A stretch of 64,000 bases of DNA from CALNXN01 sp942490645 (GTDB taxonomy: Bacteria > Pseudomonadota > Alphaproteobacteria > Rhodobacterales > Rhodobacteraceae): positions 62,001 to 126,000 of the forward strand of contig CALNXN010000002.1 in the NCBI GenBank assembly GCA_942490645.1, in the 5' to 3' direction. Within the stretch, counting starts at the first letter, position 1. Each line of letters starts with the position of its first letter. The translations under genes were made by a program, and so were the position numbers. Shown piece by piece: positions 27,140-35,955 of this stretch. A model generated the notes under the pieces. It worked only from the letters and a program-made list of their open reading frames with translations, was not told the origin of the DNA and did not search any database.

Positions 27140-28363
27140 CTAACGAGGAGAACGAAGCAGAAAACGCAGAACCAACGGCGCGAGCACCGTGTTGGCAAGC
27201 GCCATCAAGATGAGCGCTGAAAACAAGTGTTGGGCGACCGGATCCGTTGTCTCGCCATCGATCAATCCAGCCGCAAGCGCGACCGAGATGACGACGATCA
27301 TGATTTCTCCGCGCGGGGCGAGACCCACACCGATGATCGCTGCTTCTCGTCTGGCATATCCAAGGGCTACGGCTGCGATGCCACCGCCCAGCACTTTTGT
27401 GACAAAGGCAACCACGATCAGCATGATCAGAAACTCGGGAATCTCGATGATCGCTGTGAGGTTTGCCTGCAACCCGATCCAGGCAAAAAAGAGGGGTCCC
27501 AACACGCCCGCCGTGAGCGCATTGAGCATAAGGCGCATACTCTTGTGAGGTTGTTTGCCAACGCGCGACTGCTCCATAAACAGCCCGGCCATGAAGGCTC
27601 CCACCGCCCAATGCAGTCCGAGAAGTTCTGCGAGAAATCCATAAGCAAGCGCAACAATCACAAGCGCGCCAAACTCAATTTCGGCGGCTTGCAGGCGGTG
27701 AATCTGCTTGCTTATGCGCGGATAGACGTGAACGCCGAGCAAACTTGTTACCACAAAGAACAAAATGACCTTCGCTAGCAATATCGCAAACGCAGTTGGC
27801 CCGGGCAGTTCGCCTGATGCGATGATCGAACTGAGCAAGGCCAAGAGAAACAATCCGAGAATATCATCGAACAAGGCCGCTGTGATCAGCACTCGACCCG
27901 TTTCCGACCTGAGCAGTCCGAATTCCTGCAATATCTTGGCGGACGCGGCAATTGCGGTGATCGAGAGCGCGACCCCGACAAGCAGCGCTTGGGCCGTCTG
28001 CTGTGGACCGTCTTCGAGAAAGGCGAAACCCAAAACGACGCCAGCAACAAGCGGCAGTGCAACACCGCCGAAGGCCACGACAAAGGACTTGCGCGCGTCG
28101 TGAACGGTATCCGAGAGCTGCATTTCTACGCCGGCCATGAGCAGCAAGAAGAAAATACCGAGGTCCGCGACTTGGTTCAGGGTCTCGTTTTCTGGCAAAC
28201 CTGCGAAAAACGTCTGGTGGGGGCCGGCGAACTGCGCGATCGAAATCAGCACTATGCCCGCCAGCATTTCGCCAACTGCGGATGGCAAGGAGATGCGTTC
28301 CGCGAGTGCCCCGAGAATTCGGGCGGTCAGCAATAAAATCAGAAGTGCGCCGATTGCTTCCAT
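27140..28363 (-). CDS. CPA2-family cation/proton antiporter
   Basis: 407-residue membrane protein with about 12-13 hydrophobic segments. The start LTARILGALAERISLPSAVGEMLAGI and the ion-site motif AALFDDILGLFLLAL (paired Asp near residue 165) are hallmarks of CPA2 Na+(K+)/H+ antiporters such as NapA and KefB. There is no C-terminal RCK/TrkA-N domain, so regulation differs from Kef. It is probably used in pH or salt homeostasis. Its direct neighbours are mobile-element pieces. Confidence 0.88.
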   Translation of the reverse strand: MEAIGALLILLLTARILGALAERISLPSAVGEMLAGIVLISIAQFAGPHQTFFAGLPENETLNQVADLGIFFLLLMAGVEMQLSDTVHDARKSFVVAFGGVALPLVAGVVLGFAFLEDGPQQTAQALLVGVALSITAIAASAKILQEFGLLRSETGRVLITAALFDDILGLFLLALLSSIIASGELPGPTAFAILLAKVILFFVVTSLLGVHVYPRISKQIHRLQAAEIEFGALVIVALAYGFLAELLGLHWAVGAFMAGLFMEQSRVGKQPHKSMRLMLNALTAGVLGPLFFAWIGLQANLTAIIEIPEFLIMLIVVAFVTKVLGGGIAAVALGYARREAAIIGVGLAPRGEIMIVVISVALAAGLIDGETTDPVAQHLFSALILMALANTVLAPLVLRFLLRSPR

Positions 28364-28581
28364 ATTGCCTCATTTTGCCGCCGTGTGGTCGTCAAGCCTA
28401 ACGCGTCCAGCCGCCGCGGCCTACCTTTATCTGGGGCTTGCACATCCGTCCAAAGCGGATGTTGAAGATCAGCAGCATCTAAGGTTACTTCGGGCTCAGA
28501 GTTGCCGTTCGCTGCAATCTGACCCAGCGATTGCTCTGCGGGACAAACGTACTGTTCAATCTTGCGCCAATGACCGCTTTC

Positions 28582-29400
28582 GGTGCTGTCAGACGAATGC
28601 GAACTAGTCTCCACTAGGACAGTCATGTTGTCCCTTATGACACGCCGAGACCGCGCCATTCGGCAAGAGCGGCGGCGCGGTTGAGCTTGAAGTTGGTTCG
28701 GGAGTAGAGGCGGCGTTCCTGGTTGAAGCGATTGTGTACAGAAGAATGGACGGCGGCGAACTTTTGCAGACTTCGCATTTTCTTGAAGCGCAGCATGGCC
28801 CGCTCTCGTCGTCGAAAAGGCAGATGAGAATTCTCAGCCCTGTTGTTCAACCAGCGTCCCGTCTCCTGCCGATCCAAGTTCCCAATGACCTTCATGGCAG
28901 CGCCATATGAGCGAAGTTTGTCCGTGACGATCGCTTCCGGGTTCCCGTATCGTTTCATCGCTTTTCTTAGGAATTTCAATGCTGCTTTGCCGTCACGGCG
29001 CTTTGTGACATAGCTTTCCAGAACTTCGCCTTCATGATCGACAGCGCGCCACAGGTAATGCGTCTCGCCGTTGATCTTCACGAAAACTTCGTCCAGATGC
29101 CACCGCCAGTTCGAATCGGCACGCCTTCGGCTGGCCCGATTTCTGCGGATCTCGGCGGCGAACATCGGACCAAATCTGTTCCACCAGAACCGAACCGTTT
29201 CGTGGCTGATGTCGATCCCACGCTCGTGCAGGAGATCTTCCACGTTCCGCAGCGATAGCGGGAACCGGACGTACATCATCACAGCCAGACGGATGATCTC
29301 AGGACTGGTCTTGAAGTAGCGAAATGGACTGCGTTTTGTCATTCGGCGAAGCTACGAAACCACCCTGCCCGCCTCAAGTGGTTTTGCTCTGACAAAACCC
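28582..29400 (-). mobile_element. IS6-family insertion sequence, apparently intact
   Basis: The element is about 819 bases, within the usual IS6-family size. Ends GGTGCTGTCAGA (28582-28593) and, on the other strand, GGGTTTTGTCAGA (read from 29400) match at 10 of 13 positions when compared as inverted repeats. No obvious 8-base target duplication flanks it, so the copy may have come by cointegrate formation or one flank has changed. It lies against the cut end of a serine recombinase gene. Confidence 0.75.
28635..29342 (-). CDS. IS6-family transposase
   Basis: 235 residues, the normal length for the family. Starts MTKRSPFRYFKTSPEIIRLA, helix-turn-helix LLHERGIDISHETVRFWW, then the DDE core: WHLDEVFVKI (Asp), IVTDKLRSYG (Asp) and WLNNRAENSHLPF (Glu). 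All three catalytic residues are present, so it can be active. The decayed copy near 18 kb is a close relative. Confidence 0.92.
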   Translation of the reverse strand: MTKRSPFRYFKTSPEIIRLAVMMYVRFPLSLRNVEDLLHERGIDISHETVRFWWNRFGPMFAAEIRRNRASRRRADSNWRWHLDEVFVKINGETHYLWRAVDHEGEVLESYVTKRRDGKAALKFLRKAMKRYGNPEAIVTDKLRSYGAAMKVIGNLDRQETGRWLNNRAENSHLPFRRRERAMLRFKKMRSLQKFAAVHSSVHNRFNQERRLYSRTNFKLNRAAALAEWRGLGVS

Positions 29401-29780
29401 TCAGAACGATTGATCTGAACCCGGCATTGCTCAAAGTCGATGCGCCATTCACATCCCGCCGCCGCGGTGTCGAAGTGAGGATCGTCGCCGGAGGCAGACA
29501 TCCCGAGCCAGGTGTTGCATTGATCCGCGGTTTGCGCCAGGCCCACTTCTGGACCGACAGGTTAAAGTCAGGCATGCCGCTGCGACAGATTGCCAGCGAA
29601 GCAAACGTCACAGATCGCTATGTTGCCCGCCTGGTCCCGCTCGCCGGGCTCTCGCCGAAAATACAGGCATCCATCCTGAAAGGCACGCAGCCCGTCAGTC
29701 TCACACTGGAACGTCTCGTGCGTCGTGCTCTGCCGCTCAGTTGGGACGCGCAGGAACGGATGCTCGGATTTACCGCTTGA
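29401..29780 (+). pseudogene. C-terminal part of a serine site-specific recombinase
   Basis: The open frame runs from the end of the IS element to TGA 29778-29780 without a start codon of its own. It reads RTIDLNPALLKVDAPF, then LKSGMPLRQIASEANVTDRY and LTLERLVRRALPLSW before the end LGFTA; this is the helix-turn-helix tail seen in large phage/island-type serine recombinases. The resolvase catalytic domain is missing, removed or displaced at the IS junction. Confidence 0.65.
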
Positions 29781-29785
29781 GACCA

Positions 29786-29967
29786 TTCCCTGTTCTTTTG
29801 CATTAAATCCCTGTTCGCGACCTGTCGTTTCTCTGATACAGGCATTTAATTCCCTGTAAATCTGAGCAGGGAAATCAGGGAACAAACCATTGATATCGCG
29901 CAGGTAATCAGTATCAGATTCACCTGATAACACCAAAAAACGCCCAAATTCCCTGTAAATTCCCTGT
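29786..29967. repeat. Cluster of TTCCCTGT repeats
   Basis: Copies on the plus strand at 29786-29793, 29807-29814 (ATCCCTGT), 29850-29857, 29949-29956 and 29960-29967; inverted CAGGGAA at 29867-29873 and 29876-29882. Several sit in a larger AATTCCCTGTAAA context, and the last two starts are 11 bases apart. They follow the recombinase fragment directly, so they may be its crossover/regulatory sites; this is inference. Confidence 0.6.
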
Positions 29968-30132
29968 TAATTGGGAGAAAAAAAAACGGACCGGCGTTCT
30001 GCGCCAACTGAGACACTCGGGAAATATCGCGGAAATGGAGGCGCAGGAGTAAAAAGAAAAAAAAGAAGGGAAGCCGCCGGAATTTAAAGAAAAATTAGGC
30101 TCAATTGGAACGGGGTACGGGGACGGGTGGCT

Positions 30133-30149
30133 GGGGGGGGGGGGGGGGG
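30133..30149. repeat. Run of 17 G within the tRNA-Ser 3' end
   Basis: An uninterrupted homopolymer of 17 G covers the place where the 3' acceptor strand and part of the T-stem of the tRNA-Ser gene should be. The expected bases at 30146, 30143 and 30140 (T, A, A) are all G. Confidence 0.9.
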
Positions 30150-30223
30150 ATTCGAACCCACGGTACGCTTTCACGCACGCCGGTTTTCAAGACCGGTGCA
30201 TTCGACCACTCTGCCACTCCTCC
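30137..30223 (-). tRNA. tRNA-Ser (anticodon TGA), 3' end corrupted
   Basis: On the minus strand from 30223: GGAGGAG acceptor start, D-arm GGCAGAGTGGTCGAATGC, anticodon arm CCGGTCTTGAAAACCGG with anticodon TGA, a long variable arm GCGTGCGTGAAAGCGTACC and T-loop GGGTTCGAATCCC. The 3' acceptor strand should read CTCCTCC but is CCCCCCC because of the 17-G run, leaving two A-C mismatches in the acceptor stem and one bad T-stem pair. The 3' limit is estimated from the expected length. Confidence 0.8.
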
Positions 30224-30422
30224 GCGCTGGACCGTCCTAGTAGGACATAATCGATTCTGGAACCACCAATTATCAGCCTTTGCGGCAGGGCTTTTTTGCC
30301 GATCTTTGCTTGGGTGGCTTTTCAGGCGTGGCAACCCAAGCTAGAGTGTGCGCACAAGACCCTTGTCAAGAAGGGCAAACACTCCTGCCGCGGTAGCGGC
30401 AAACAGGCAAGGACAGCGGGAT

Positions 30423-31349
30423 ATGAGCAGGGCTTTCACTCTAGATCAAGCACCAAGACGGGCCAGAACTATAGCCTTTGCGGTGGTCGGAATAGCAGTG
30501 CTGGCGGGCTGCGAAGATGGCAACTCGTTCAATATACGCGATGTTTTTGCACCGCGTGCCACAGCCGAAGAACCCGCCGCGGCACCAGCAGGCGAGGTCA
30601 TCGAACGCGATGTTGAAGCGCCCGAAGTCTTTGACGCACAAGAAGCAGGGCTTTGGGATGGCCGCCCATCCCTGGGTGGGGTCTGGGTCGCGCATCCCGA
30701 TGTCACGGAGCCAGAGCGCGTTTTGATCGAAAACCAGACCAACGGGCAAACGGTCGTCGGTGCCTTGTTCCGTCGCGAACGCGACATTCCCGGGCCACGT
30801 CTGCAAATCTCATCGGATGCCGCGGCCGCGATTGGGGTTTTGGCTGGCGCGCCGGTTGAACTCTCGGTGGTTGCGCTACGCAAGGAAACGATCGAGGTCT
30901 CTCCACCTGCGCCAGAATTGGATGAGGCCATCGCCGAAGCGCCGAGCGTGGAAGAAACACCGCTTGATCCGATTGCTGCGGCCAGTGCGGCCATCGACAC
31001 CGCACCGGCTGAGCAAAGCGCGACAATACCAGCCGCTGAAGTGGCGACCGCAGCCGCTGCAACAGCGCCCTCCGCGCCGACGGCCCCTGCCCCGGTTCGC
31101 GCATCTTCCAGCCCCTTGGCCAAACCGTTCATCCAGATTGGCATTTTCAGCGTCGAGGCGAATGCCCGACGTACCGCCGACCAGATGCGTGCTGCGGGCT
31201 TGATTCCGACTGTTCTGGCACAGGAATCAGCGGGCAAACCGTTCTGGCGTGTGATTGTCGGCCCGGCCACAAGCTCATCCGAACGGCGCCAACTTTTGAA
31301 TACGATCAAGGGTGTCGGGTTCTCTGACGCCTATGCTGTGACCAACTGA
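30423..31349 (+). CDS. SPOR-domain lipoprotein
   Basis: 308 residues. A basic N-terminus, hydrophobic helix and lipobox AVLAGC (Cys near residue 29) suggest an outer-membrane or periplasmic lipoprotein. A long Ala/Pro/Glu-rich linker (about 130-225) leads to a C-terminal SPOR domain (KPFIQIGIFSVEANARRTA to FSDAYAV) that binds denuded glycan strands at the division septum. RlpA has the same lipoprotein-plus-SPOR plan, but its double-psi barrel is not clearly seen, although the middle has SLGGVWVAHP and AAIGVLAGAPVELSVVALR. ATG 30423 is favoured over upstream codons because the lipobox follows. The D,D-carboxypeptidase gene follows 20 bases on. Confidence 0.8.
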   Translation: MSRAFTLDQAPRRARTIAFAVVGIAVLAGCEDGNSFNIRDVFAPRATAEEPAAAPAGEVIERDVEAPEVFDAQEAGLWDGRPSLGGVWVAHPDVTEPERVLIENQTNGQTVVGALFRRERDIPGPRLQISSDAAAAIGVLAGAPVELSVVALRKETIEVSPPAPELDEAIAEAPSVEETPLDPIAAASAAIDTAPAEQSATIPAAEVATAAAATAPSAPTAPAPVRASSSPLAKPFIQIGIFSVEANARRTADQMRAAGLIPTVLAQESAGKPFWRVIVGPATSSSERRQLLNTIKGVGFSDAYAVTN

Positions 31350-31369
31350 ACAAAGGAGCCCGTCTGATC

Positions 31370-32521
31370 GTGATCCGATTTGTCTCCGCCCTATTTGCAT
31401 TGGGACTGTCCGCAGTCCAATCACTTGCCTTCGAAACGCAGGCATCGGCTGCCTATGTGATTGACCAGACCACAGGCACGGTGTTGCTCAACAAGAACGC
31501 GGACGAAGCTTTGCCGCCCGCGTCCATGTCCAAATTGATGACGCTCTATATGCTGTTTGACGCCCTGCGTGACGGCCGCGTGACGATGGATGAAGAGTTT
31601 GCGGTGTCCACAAAGGCCAAGAACATGGGCGGATCGACCATGTTTCTCAACGAACTGGACCGTCCGACGGCAGAAGAGTTGATCCAAGGCATCATCGTAT
31701 CGTCCGGCAATGACGCGACGGTTGTTGTCGCCGAAGGCCTTGCCGGTTCGGAGGACGCTTTCGCGCGGCTCATGAACGAGGTCGGACCGCAGATCGAAAT
31801 GACCAATTCGACATTCGTGAACGCGTCCGGATGGCCAAACGCCAACCACCGCATGAGCATGCGCGATCTGGGCATGCTTGCCAAACACCTGATCGAAGAA
31901 TTCCCCGAGTATTACGGCTATTTCGCGCAGTCCGAATTTGACTACAAGGACCGCTCACCGGCCAATCGGTTTAACCGTAACCCCTTGCTACGCCTCGGAA
32001 TTGGTGCTGATGGCCTCAAGACCGGGCACACGCAAGAAGCCGGCTACGGACTGGTCGGGTCGGCAAAGCAGGGCAACCGCCGGGTCATATTTGCGATCAC
32101 GGGTCTGGAAAGCCAAGCCGCGCGCGCACGCGAATCCGAAGCCATCGTCAACTGGGCTTTCAGGCAATTTGCAGAACGCCCCATAGCAAAGATGGGCGCC
32201 CAGCTGGCACAGGCCGAGGTCTGGATGGGCGCTGAACCAACGGTCGGGCTTGTTGCACCTGAAGATTACTCGGTCCTTTTGCCGGCGTCTGCGGGCAGCG
32301 AAATTGAGGCGGAAGTGGTCTACAATGGCCCCCTGCGTGCGCCCATTGCAAAGGGCGATCAAGTGGCTGAGCTGGTGTTCACGCCCGAAGGTCTGTCCGA
32401 AACCCGTCTGCCGCTGGTCGCAGACCGCGATATCGGACCGGGTGGTTTCATGTCACGGATCACCACGGCCGCCATACTCTTGTTCCAACGCATCAATCAG
32501 GGGCCAGAGGGCGCACTGTGA
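31370..32521 (+). CDS. dacC: D-alanyl-D-alanine carboxypeptidase (penicillin-binding protein 5/6 type)
   Basis: 383 residues; removes the terminal D-Ala of peptidoglycan stem peptides. Signal peptide ends near SLAFETQA. The active-site motifs are SMSK (residues 53-56 region), SGN (SSGNDAT) and KTG (GADGLKTGHTQEAG). A C-terminal beta domain and an amphipathic tail for membrane anchoring follow. Start GTG 31370, with AAAGGAGCC upstream. It overlaps tmk by four bases (GTGA). Confidence 0.9.
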   Translation: MIRFVSALFALGLSAVQSLAFETQASAAYVIDQTTGTVLLNKNADEALPPASMSKLMTLYMLFDALRDGRVTMDEEFAVSTKAKNMGGSTMFLNELDRPTAEELIQGIIVSSGNDATVVVAEGLAGSEDAFARLMNEVGPQIEMTNSTFVNASGWPNANHRMSMRDLGMLAKHLIEEFPEYYGYFAQSEFDYKDRSPANRFNRNPLLRLGIGADGLKTGHTQEAGYGLVGSAKQGNRRVIFAITGLESQAARARESEAIVNWAFRQFAERPIAKMGAQLAQAEVWMGAEPTVGLVAPEDYSVLLPASAGSEIEAEVVYNGPLRAPIAKGDQVAELVFTPEGLSETRLPLVADRDIGPGGFMSRITTAAILLFQRINQGPEGAL

Positions 32522-33144
32522 GCCTGAGCGGCACGTTTATCACCTTCGAAGGCATCGACGGTTCTGGAAAATCCACGCAGGCGCGCCTGTTGGCGGATCA
32601 TCTGCGCGCGCAAGGCCACGACGTTGTCCTGACCAGAGAACCGGGCGGCTCTCCGGGAGCGGAAGAGATCCGCGCGTTGGTGCTTCAAGGTGCGCCGGAT
32701 CGATGGTCCGCTGAAACCGAGATCTTGCTTTTCACCGCAGCGCGCCGGGATCATCTGGAACGTACGATCCAACCTGCGCTGGACGCGGGTAAGATTGTAA
32801 TTTGCGACCGTTTTGCCGACAGCACACGCATGTATCAGGGGCTTTCGCGCGGCGATCTGCGCGCGACGGTTGATCAATTACATACCCTGATGATCGGGCG
32901 CGAGCCGGATATGACTGTGTTGATTGACATGGACCCGTCAACGGGGCTGAGCCGTGCGCTGTCTCGCCAGACCGCAGATGAACGGTTCGAAGCGTTCGGC
33001 GAGGACTTGCAGACGGCAATGCGCGCCGGTTTTTTGGCATTGGCAGATGAATTTCCAGAGCGTTTCGTCACAATTGACGGCAATCGGGGCGTTGAGGCCG
33101 TGGCGGCAGACGTCCAAAATGCAGTTGAGGCGCATGGCCAATGA
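32518..33144 (+). CDS. tmk: Thymidylate kinase
   Basis: 208 residues; phosphorylates dTMP to dTDP. P-loop FEGIDGSGKSTQ at residues 9-20, TREPGGSPGAEEIRALVL (DRX/ERX region) and DRFADSTRMYQG with the conserved DR(Y/F) motif. Lid region SRQTADERFEAFG. Start GTG overlaps dacC and the stop overlaps holB (ATGA). Confidence 0.95.
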   Translation: MSLSGTFITFEGIDGSGKSTQARLLADHLRAQGHDVVLTREPGGSPGAEEIRALVLQGAPDRWSAETEILLFTAARRDHLERTIQPALDAGKIVICDRFADSTRMYQGLSRGDLRATVDQLHTLMIGREPDMTVLIDMDPSTGLSRALSRQTADERFEAFGEDLQTAMRAGFLALADEFPERFVTIDGNRGVEAVAADVQNAVEAHGQ

Positions 33145-34250
33145 CCACCCTGCCCGACCAGATCGAAGGTGCACCTCATCCACGCGACACACTGGAAATA
33201 TTCGGTCAAGACAGCGCCGAGGCCGCCTTTCTGGAGGCATATACAACCGACCGGGTTCATCATGCGTGGCTATTGACCGGCCCGCGTGGCGTCGGCAAGG
33301 CAACTTTGGCATGGCGCATAGCGCGATTTCTGTTGGCCACGCCTCCAGTCGAAGATGACGGTCTTTTCGGCGCGCCTCCCACGCCCACATCGCTTCAGAT
33401 CGATGCCGAACACCCCGTGGCCCGGCGCATTGCCGCGGGCTCTGAGCCGGGGCTGAAATCCATCACGCGGACGCCGAACCCCAAGACCGAACGGATGCGC
33501 GACCAGATTGTCGTGGACGACATTCGCAGGCTTGCAGGGTTCTTTCACATGTCTGCCGCAGACGGAGGGCGGCGCGTTGTGATTGTGGACGCGGCCGACG
33601 AGATGAACACTTCAGCGGCCAATGCGCTGCTCAAGATGCTCGAAGAACCACCTGCGAACGCCACCCTTTTGCTGATCAGTCATCAGCCTTCAGCACTCTT
33701 GCCAACGATCCGCTCGCGTTGCCGAACGCTGCGGCTGTCGGCTTTGTCGTCTGAGGACATGGCACGTGCGATGGCGCAGGCCGGCGTGGAACCAAACGCC
33801 AATGCACATGCGCTGGCGGAGCTTTCAGGCGGATCGGTTGGCGATGCGATGGCGTTGTCGCTGATGGGCGGTATGGACATCTACGCGGAATTGGTTGCCC
33901 TTTTGTCATCCTTGCCGCAACTTGATCGCGCCCGAAGCCTGAAACTCGCCGAGGCCGCAGCCGCGCGCGGTGCCGAAAACAAGTTGAGCCTTCTGTTCAC
34001 TCTGCTGGATCTGCTTTTGGCGCGATTGGCGCGCACCGGCGCAACCGGCACACCGCCGCAGGTACAGGCGGCCAAAGGCGAGGCCACAATGCTCACCCGT
34101 CTTAGCCAGACACCGCGCCAAGGACGTGCATGGGCCGACATTGCCGCCGAGATTGGCGCGCGCGCACGACATGGTCGCGCCGTGAACCTTGACCCTGCTG
34201 CACTCATCCTAGATACCCTGTTCAAGATACAGCAAACCGCCGACCGATAG
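33141..34250 (+). CDS. holB: DNA polymerase III subunit delta prime
   Basis: 369-residue clamp-loader AAA+ subunit. P-loop GPRGVGKATLAW, sensor-like VIVDAADEMNTSAANALLKMLEEPP and SRCRTLRL are all typical. The zinc-binding cysteines of the gamma/tau subunit are absent, as is usual for delta prime. tmk-holB-tatD is a common bacterial gene order. Confidence 0.93.
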   Translation: MTTLPDQIEGAPHPRDTLEIFGQDSAEAAFLEAYTTDRVHHAWLLTGPRGVGKATLAWRIARFLLATPPVEDDGLFGAPPTPTSLQIDAEHPVARRIAAGSEPGLKSITRTPNPKTERMRDQIVVDDIRRLAGFFHMSAADGGRRVVIVDAADEMNTSAANALLKMLEEPPANATLLLISHQPSALLPTIRSRCRTLRLSALSSEDMARAMAQAGVEPNANAHALAELSGGSVGDAMALSLMGGMDIYAELVALLSSLPQLDRARSLKLAEAAAARGAENKLSLLFTLLDLLLARLARTGATGTPPQVQAAKGEATMLTRLSQTPRQGRAWADIAAEIGARARHGRAVNLDPAALILDTLFKIQQTADR

Positions 34251-34281
34251 GCCTCGGCATCGCCAAAGGCCCCCCGCAGGC

Positions 34282-35088
34282 ATGACCCACGAGCCGCAGA
34301 TCACAGACAGCCACTGCCACCTCGACTTTCCCGATTTCGAAGGTCGGCTGGACGAGGTGATTGCGAACGCGGCACAGGCTGGCGTCACGCGGATGGTCAC
34401 AATTTGCACCAAACTCAAAGCCGAACCCTCCGTGCGCGCCATCGCGGAGACGCATGCGCCGGTGTTCTATGCCGCTGGCACCCATCCGATGAGCGTGGCA
34501 GCCGAACCAATGGCAACAACGGATCAACTGATCGCGATTGCGCAGCATCCCAAAATGGTCGGCATTGGCGAGACCGGGCTTGATTATCACTACACTGCCG
34601 AAAGCGCTGACGCACAGCAGACGTCACTGCGTGTTCATATCGCAGCGGCCCGGCAAACTGGCTTGCCGCTGATCATACACGCCCGTGATGCCGATGATGA
34701 TATGGCCCGCATCTTGTCCGATGAATATGCGAATGGCGCCTATACCTGCGTCATGCATTGCTTTTCCTCATCAGCGGAATTGGCCAAAGCAGCGCTGGAT
34801 CTTGGGTTTTATCTGAGCATGTCGGGTATCACAGCCTTCCCTAAATCCAACGACTTGCGCGAGATTTTCGCCGCCGCCCCGATCGACCGGATTTTGGTGG
34901 AAACGGATGCTCCCTATCTGGCGCCGCCACCGCACCGGGGCAAGCGCAACGAACCTGCGTTCACGGCCCACACAGCGCGGCGCGCCGCGGAAACCTTCGG
35001 GCTGGACTACACGGAGTTTGCAGCCCGGACCCAGGCCAATTTCGATCGTCTCTTTGTCAAAGCCGCGAGATATGAGGCCGCCGCTTGA
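34282..35088 (+). CDS. tatD: TatD-family deoxyribonuclease
   Basis: 268-residue metal-dependent amidohydrolase-fold protein. SHCHLDFP gives the HxH metal pair; other ligands are visible in GIGETGLDYH, PLIIHARDADDD, MHCFSSS and LVETDAPYLAP. The family has 3'-5' exonuclease activity in DNA repair and turnover. The stop overlaps the ATG of the next gene (TGATG). Confidence 0.92.
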   Translation: MTHEPQITDSHCHLDFPDFEGRLDEVIANAAQAGVTRMVTICTKLKAEPSVRAIAETHAPVFYAAGTHPMSVAAEPMATTDQLIAIAQHPKMVGIGETGLDYHYTAESADAQQTSLRVHIAAARQTGLPLIIHARDADDDMARILSDEYANGAYTCVMHCFSSSAELAKAALDLGFYLSMSGITAFPKSNDLREIFAAAPIDRILVETDAPYLAPPPHRGKRNEPAFTAHTARRAAETFGLDYTEFAARTQANFDRLFVKAARYEAAA

Positions 35089-35888
35089 TGGATGACTTGC
35101 GTTTCACCATTCTGGGCTGCGGCTCATCTGGCGGCGTGCCACGGCTGGGCGGGCATTGGGGCGCTTGTGATCCGGCCAATCCCAAGAACACGCGCCGCCG
35201 CTGTTCGATGTTGGTCGAACGCGAAACGGACGCTGGCAAAACCACCGTACTGATCGACACCTCCCCCGATCTGCGTACGCAACTGCTGGATGCCAATGTC
35301 GGGCGCCTCGATGCCGTGATCTATACGCACAGCCACGCCGATCATGTCCACGGCATTGATGATTTGCGCATGATTGTCTTCAATATGCGCGCGCGCCTTC
35401 CCGTCTGGGCTGATGTGCCGACCCGCAAGGCGCTGCTGCAACGGTTCGATTACGTTTTCGAACAACCGCCTGGGTCGACCTATCCGCCGATCCTGGACCT
35501 GCACCAGATCGATGGCGATGTAACGATCATCGGCGATGGCGGCCCAATCGTGTTCAGCCCGTTTCTGGTGCATCACGGCGGTATGGATGCCCTTGGGTTT
35601 CGGGTGCGCGACGTGGCCTATTTACCGGATGTGGCAACGATACCGGACGCCGCTTGGCCCTATCTGGAAGGGCTTGAGTGTTGGATCGTTGACGCGCTGC
35701 GACGTGAACCACATCCGACCCACAGCCACCTTGCCCAGACACTCGAATGGATTGAAAAGGTCAAACCCAAGCATGCGGTTCTGACCAATATGCACATCGA
35801 TCTGGATTATGACACGATAATGGACGAAACGTCCGATCACATCGAACCCGCTTACGACGGGCTGACCCTCACCTTTTCCGGCGCCTGA
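35088..35888 (+). CDS. PhnP-like metallo-beta-lactamase-fold hydrolase
   Basis: 266 residues. N-terminal LGCGSSGGVPRLGGHWGACD is characteristic of the PhnP/YcbX-type phosphodiesterase branch, with metal motif THSHADHVHGID, and later VHHGGMDALGF and a C-terminal TNMHIDLDYDT. The family hydrolyses cyclic phosphodiesters. ATG 35088 is chosen over the TTG at 35085; it shares bases with the tatD stop. Confidence 0.87.
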   Translation: MDDLRFTILGCGSSGGVPRLGGHWGACDPANPKNTRRRCSMLVERETDAGKTTVLIDTSPDLRTQLLDANVGRLDAVIYTHSHADHVHGIDDLRMIVFNMRARLPVWADVPTRKALLQRFDYVFEQPPGSTYPPILDLHQIDGDVTIIGDGGPIVFSPFLVHHGGMDALGFRVRDVAYLPDVATIPDAAWPYLEGLECWIVDALRREPHPTHSHLAQTLEWIEKVKPKHAVLTNMHIDLDYDTIMDETSDHIEPAYDGLTLTFSGA

Positions 35889-35955
35889 ACGCAGCACGCC
35901 GGACCAATTCCCGCCGCGGCAGTTTTGCCCCGGTTTTCCGTGCCAAGGCTAATTC

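Noticed and set aside
30101..30344. Frames on both strands crossing the G-run (Pro-rich or Gly-rich)
   Set aside because: They are products of the tRNA-Ser gene and the homopolymer.
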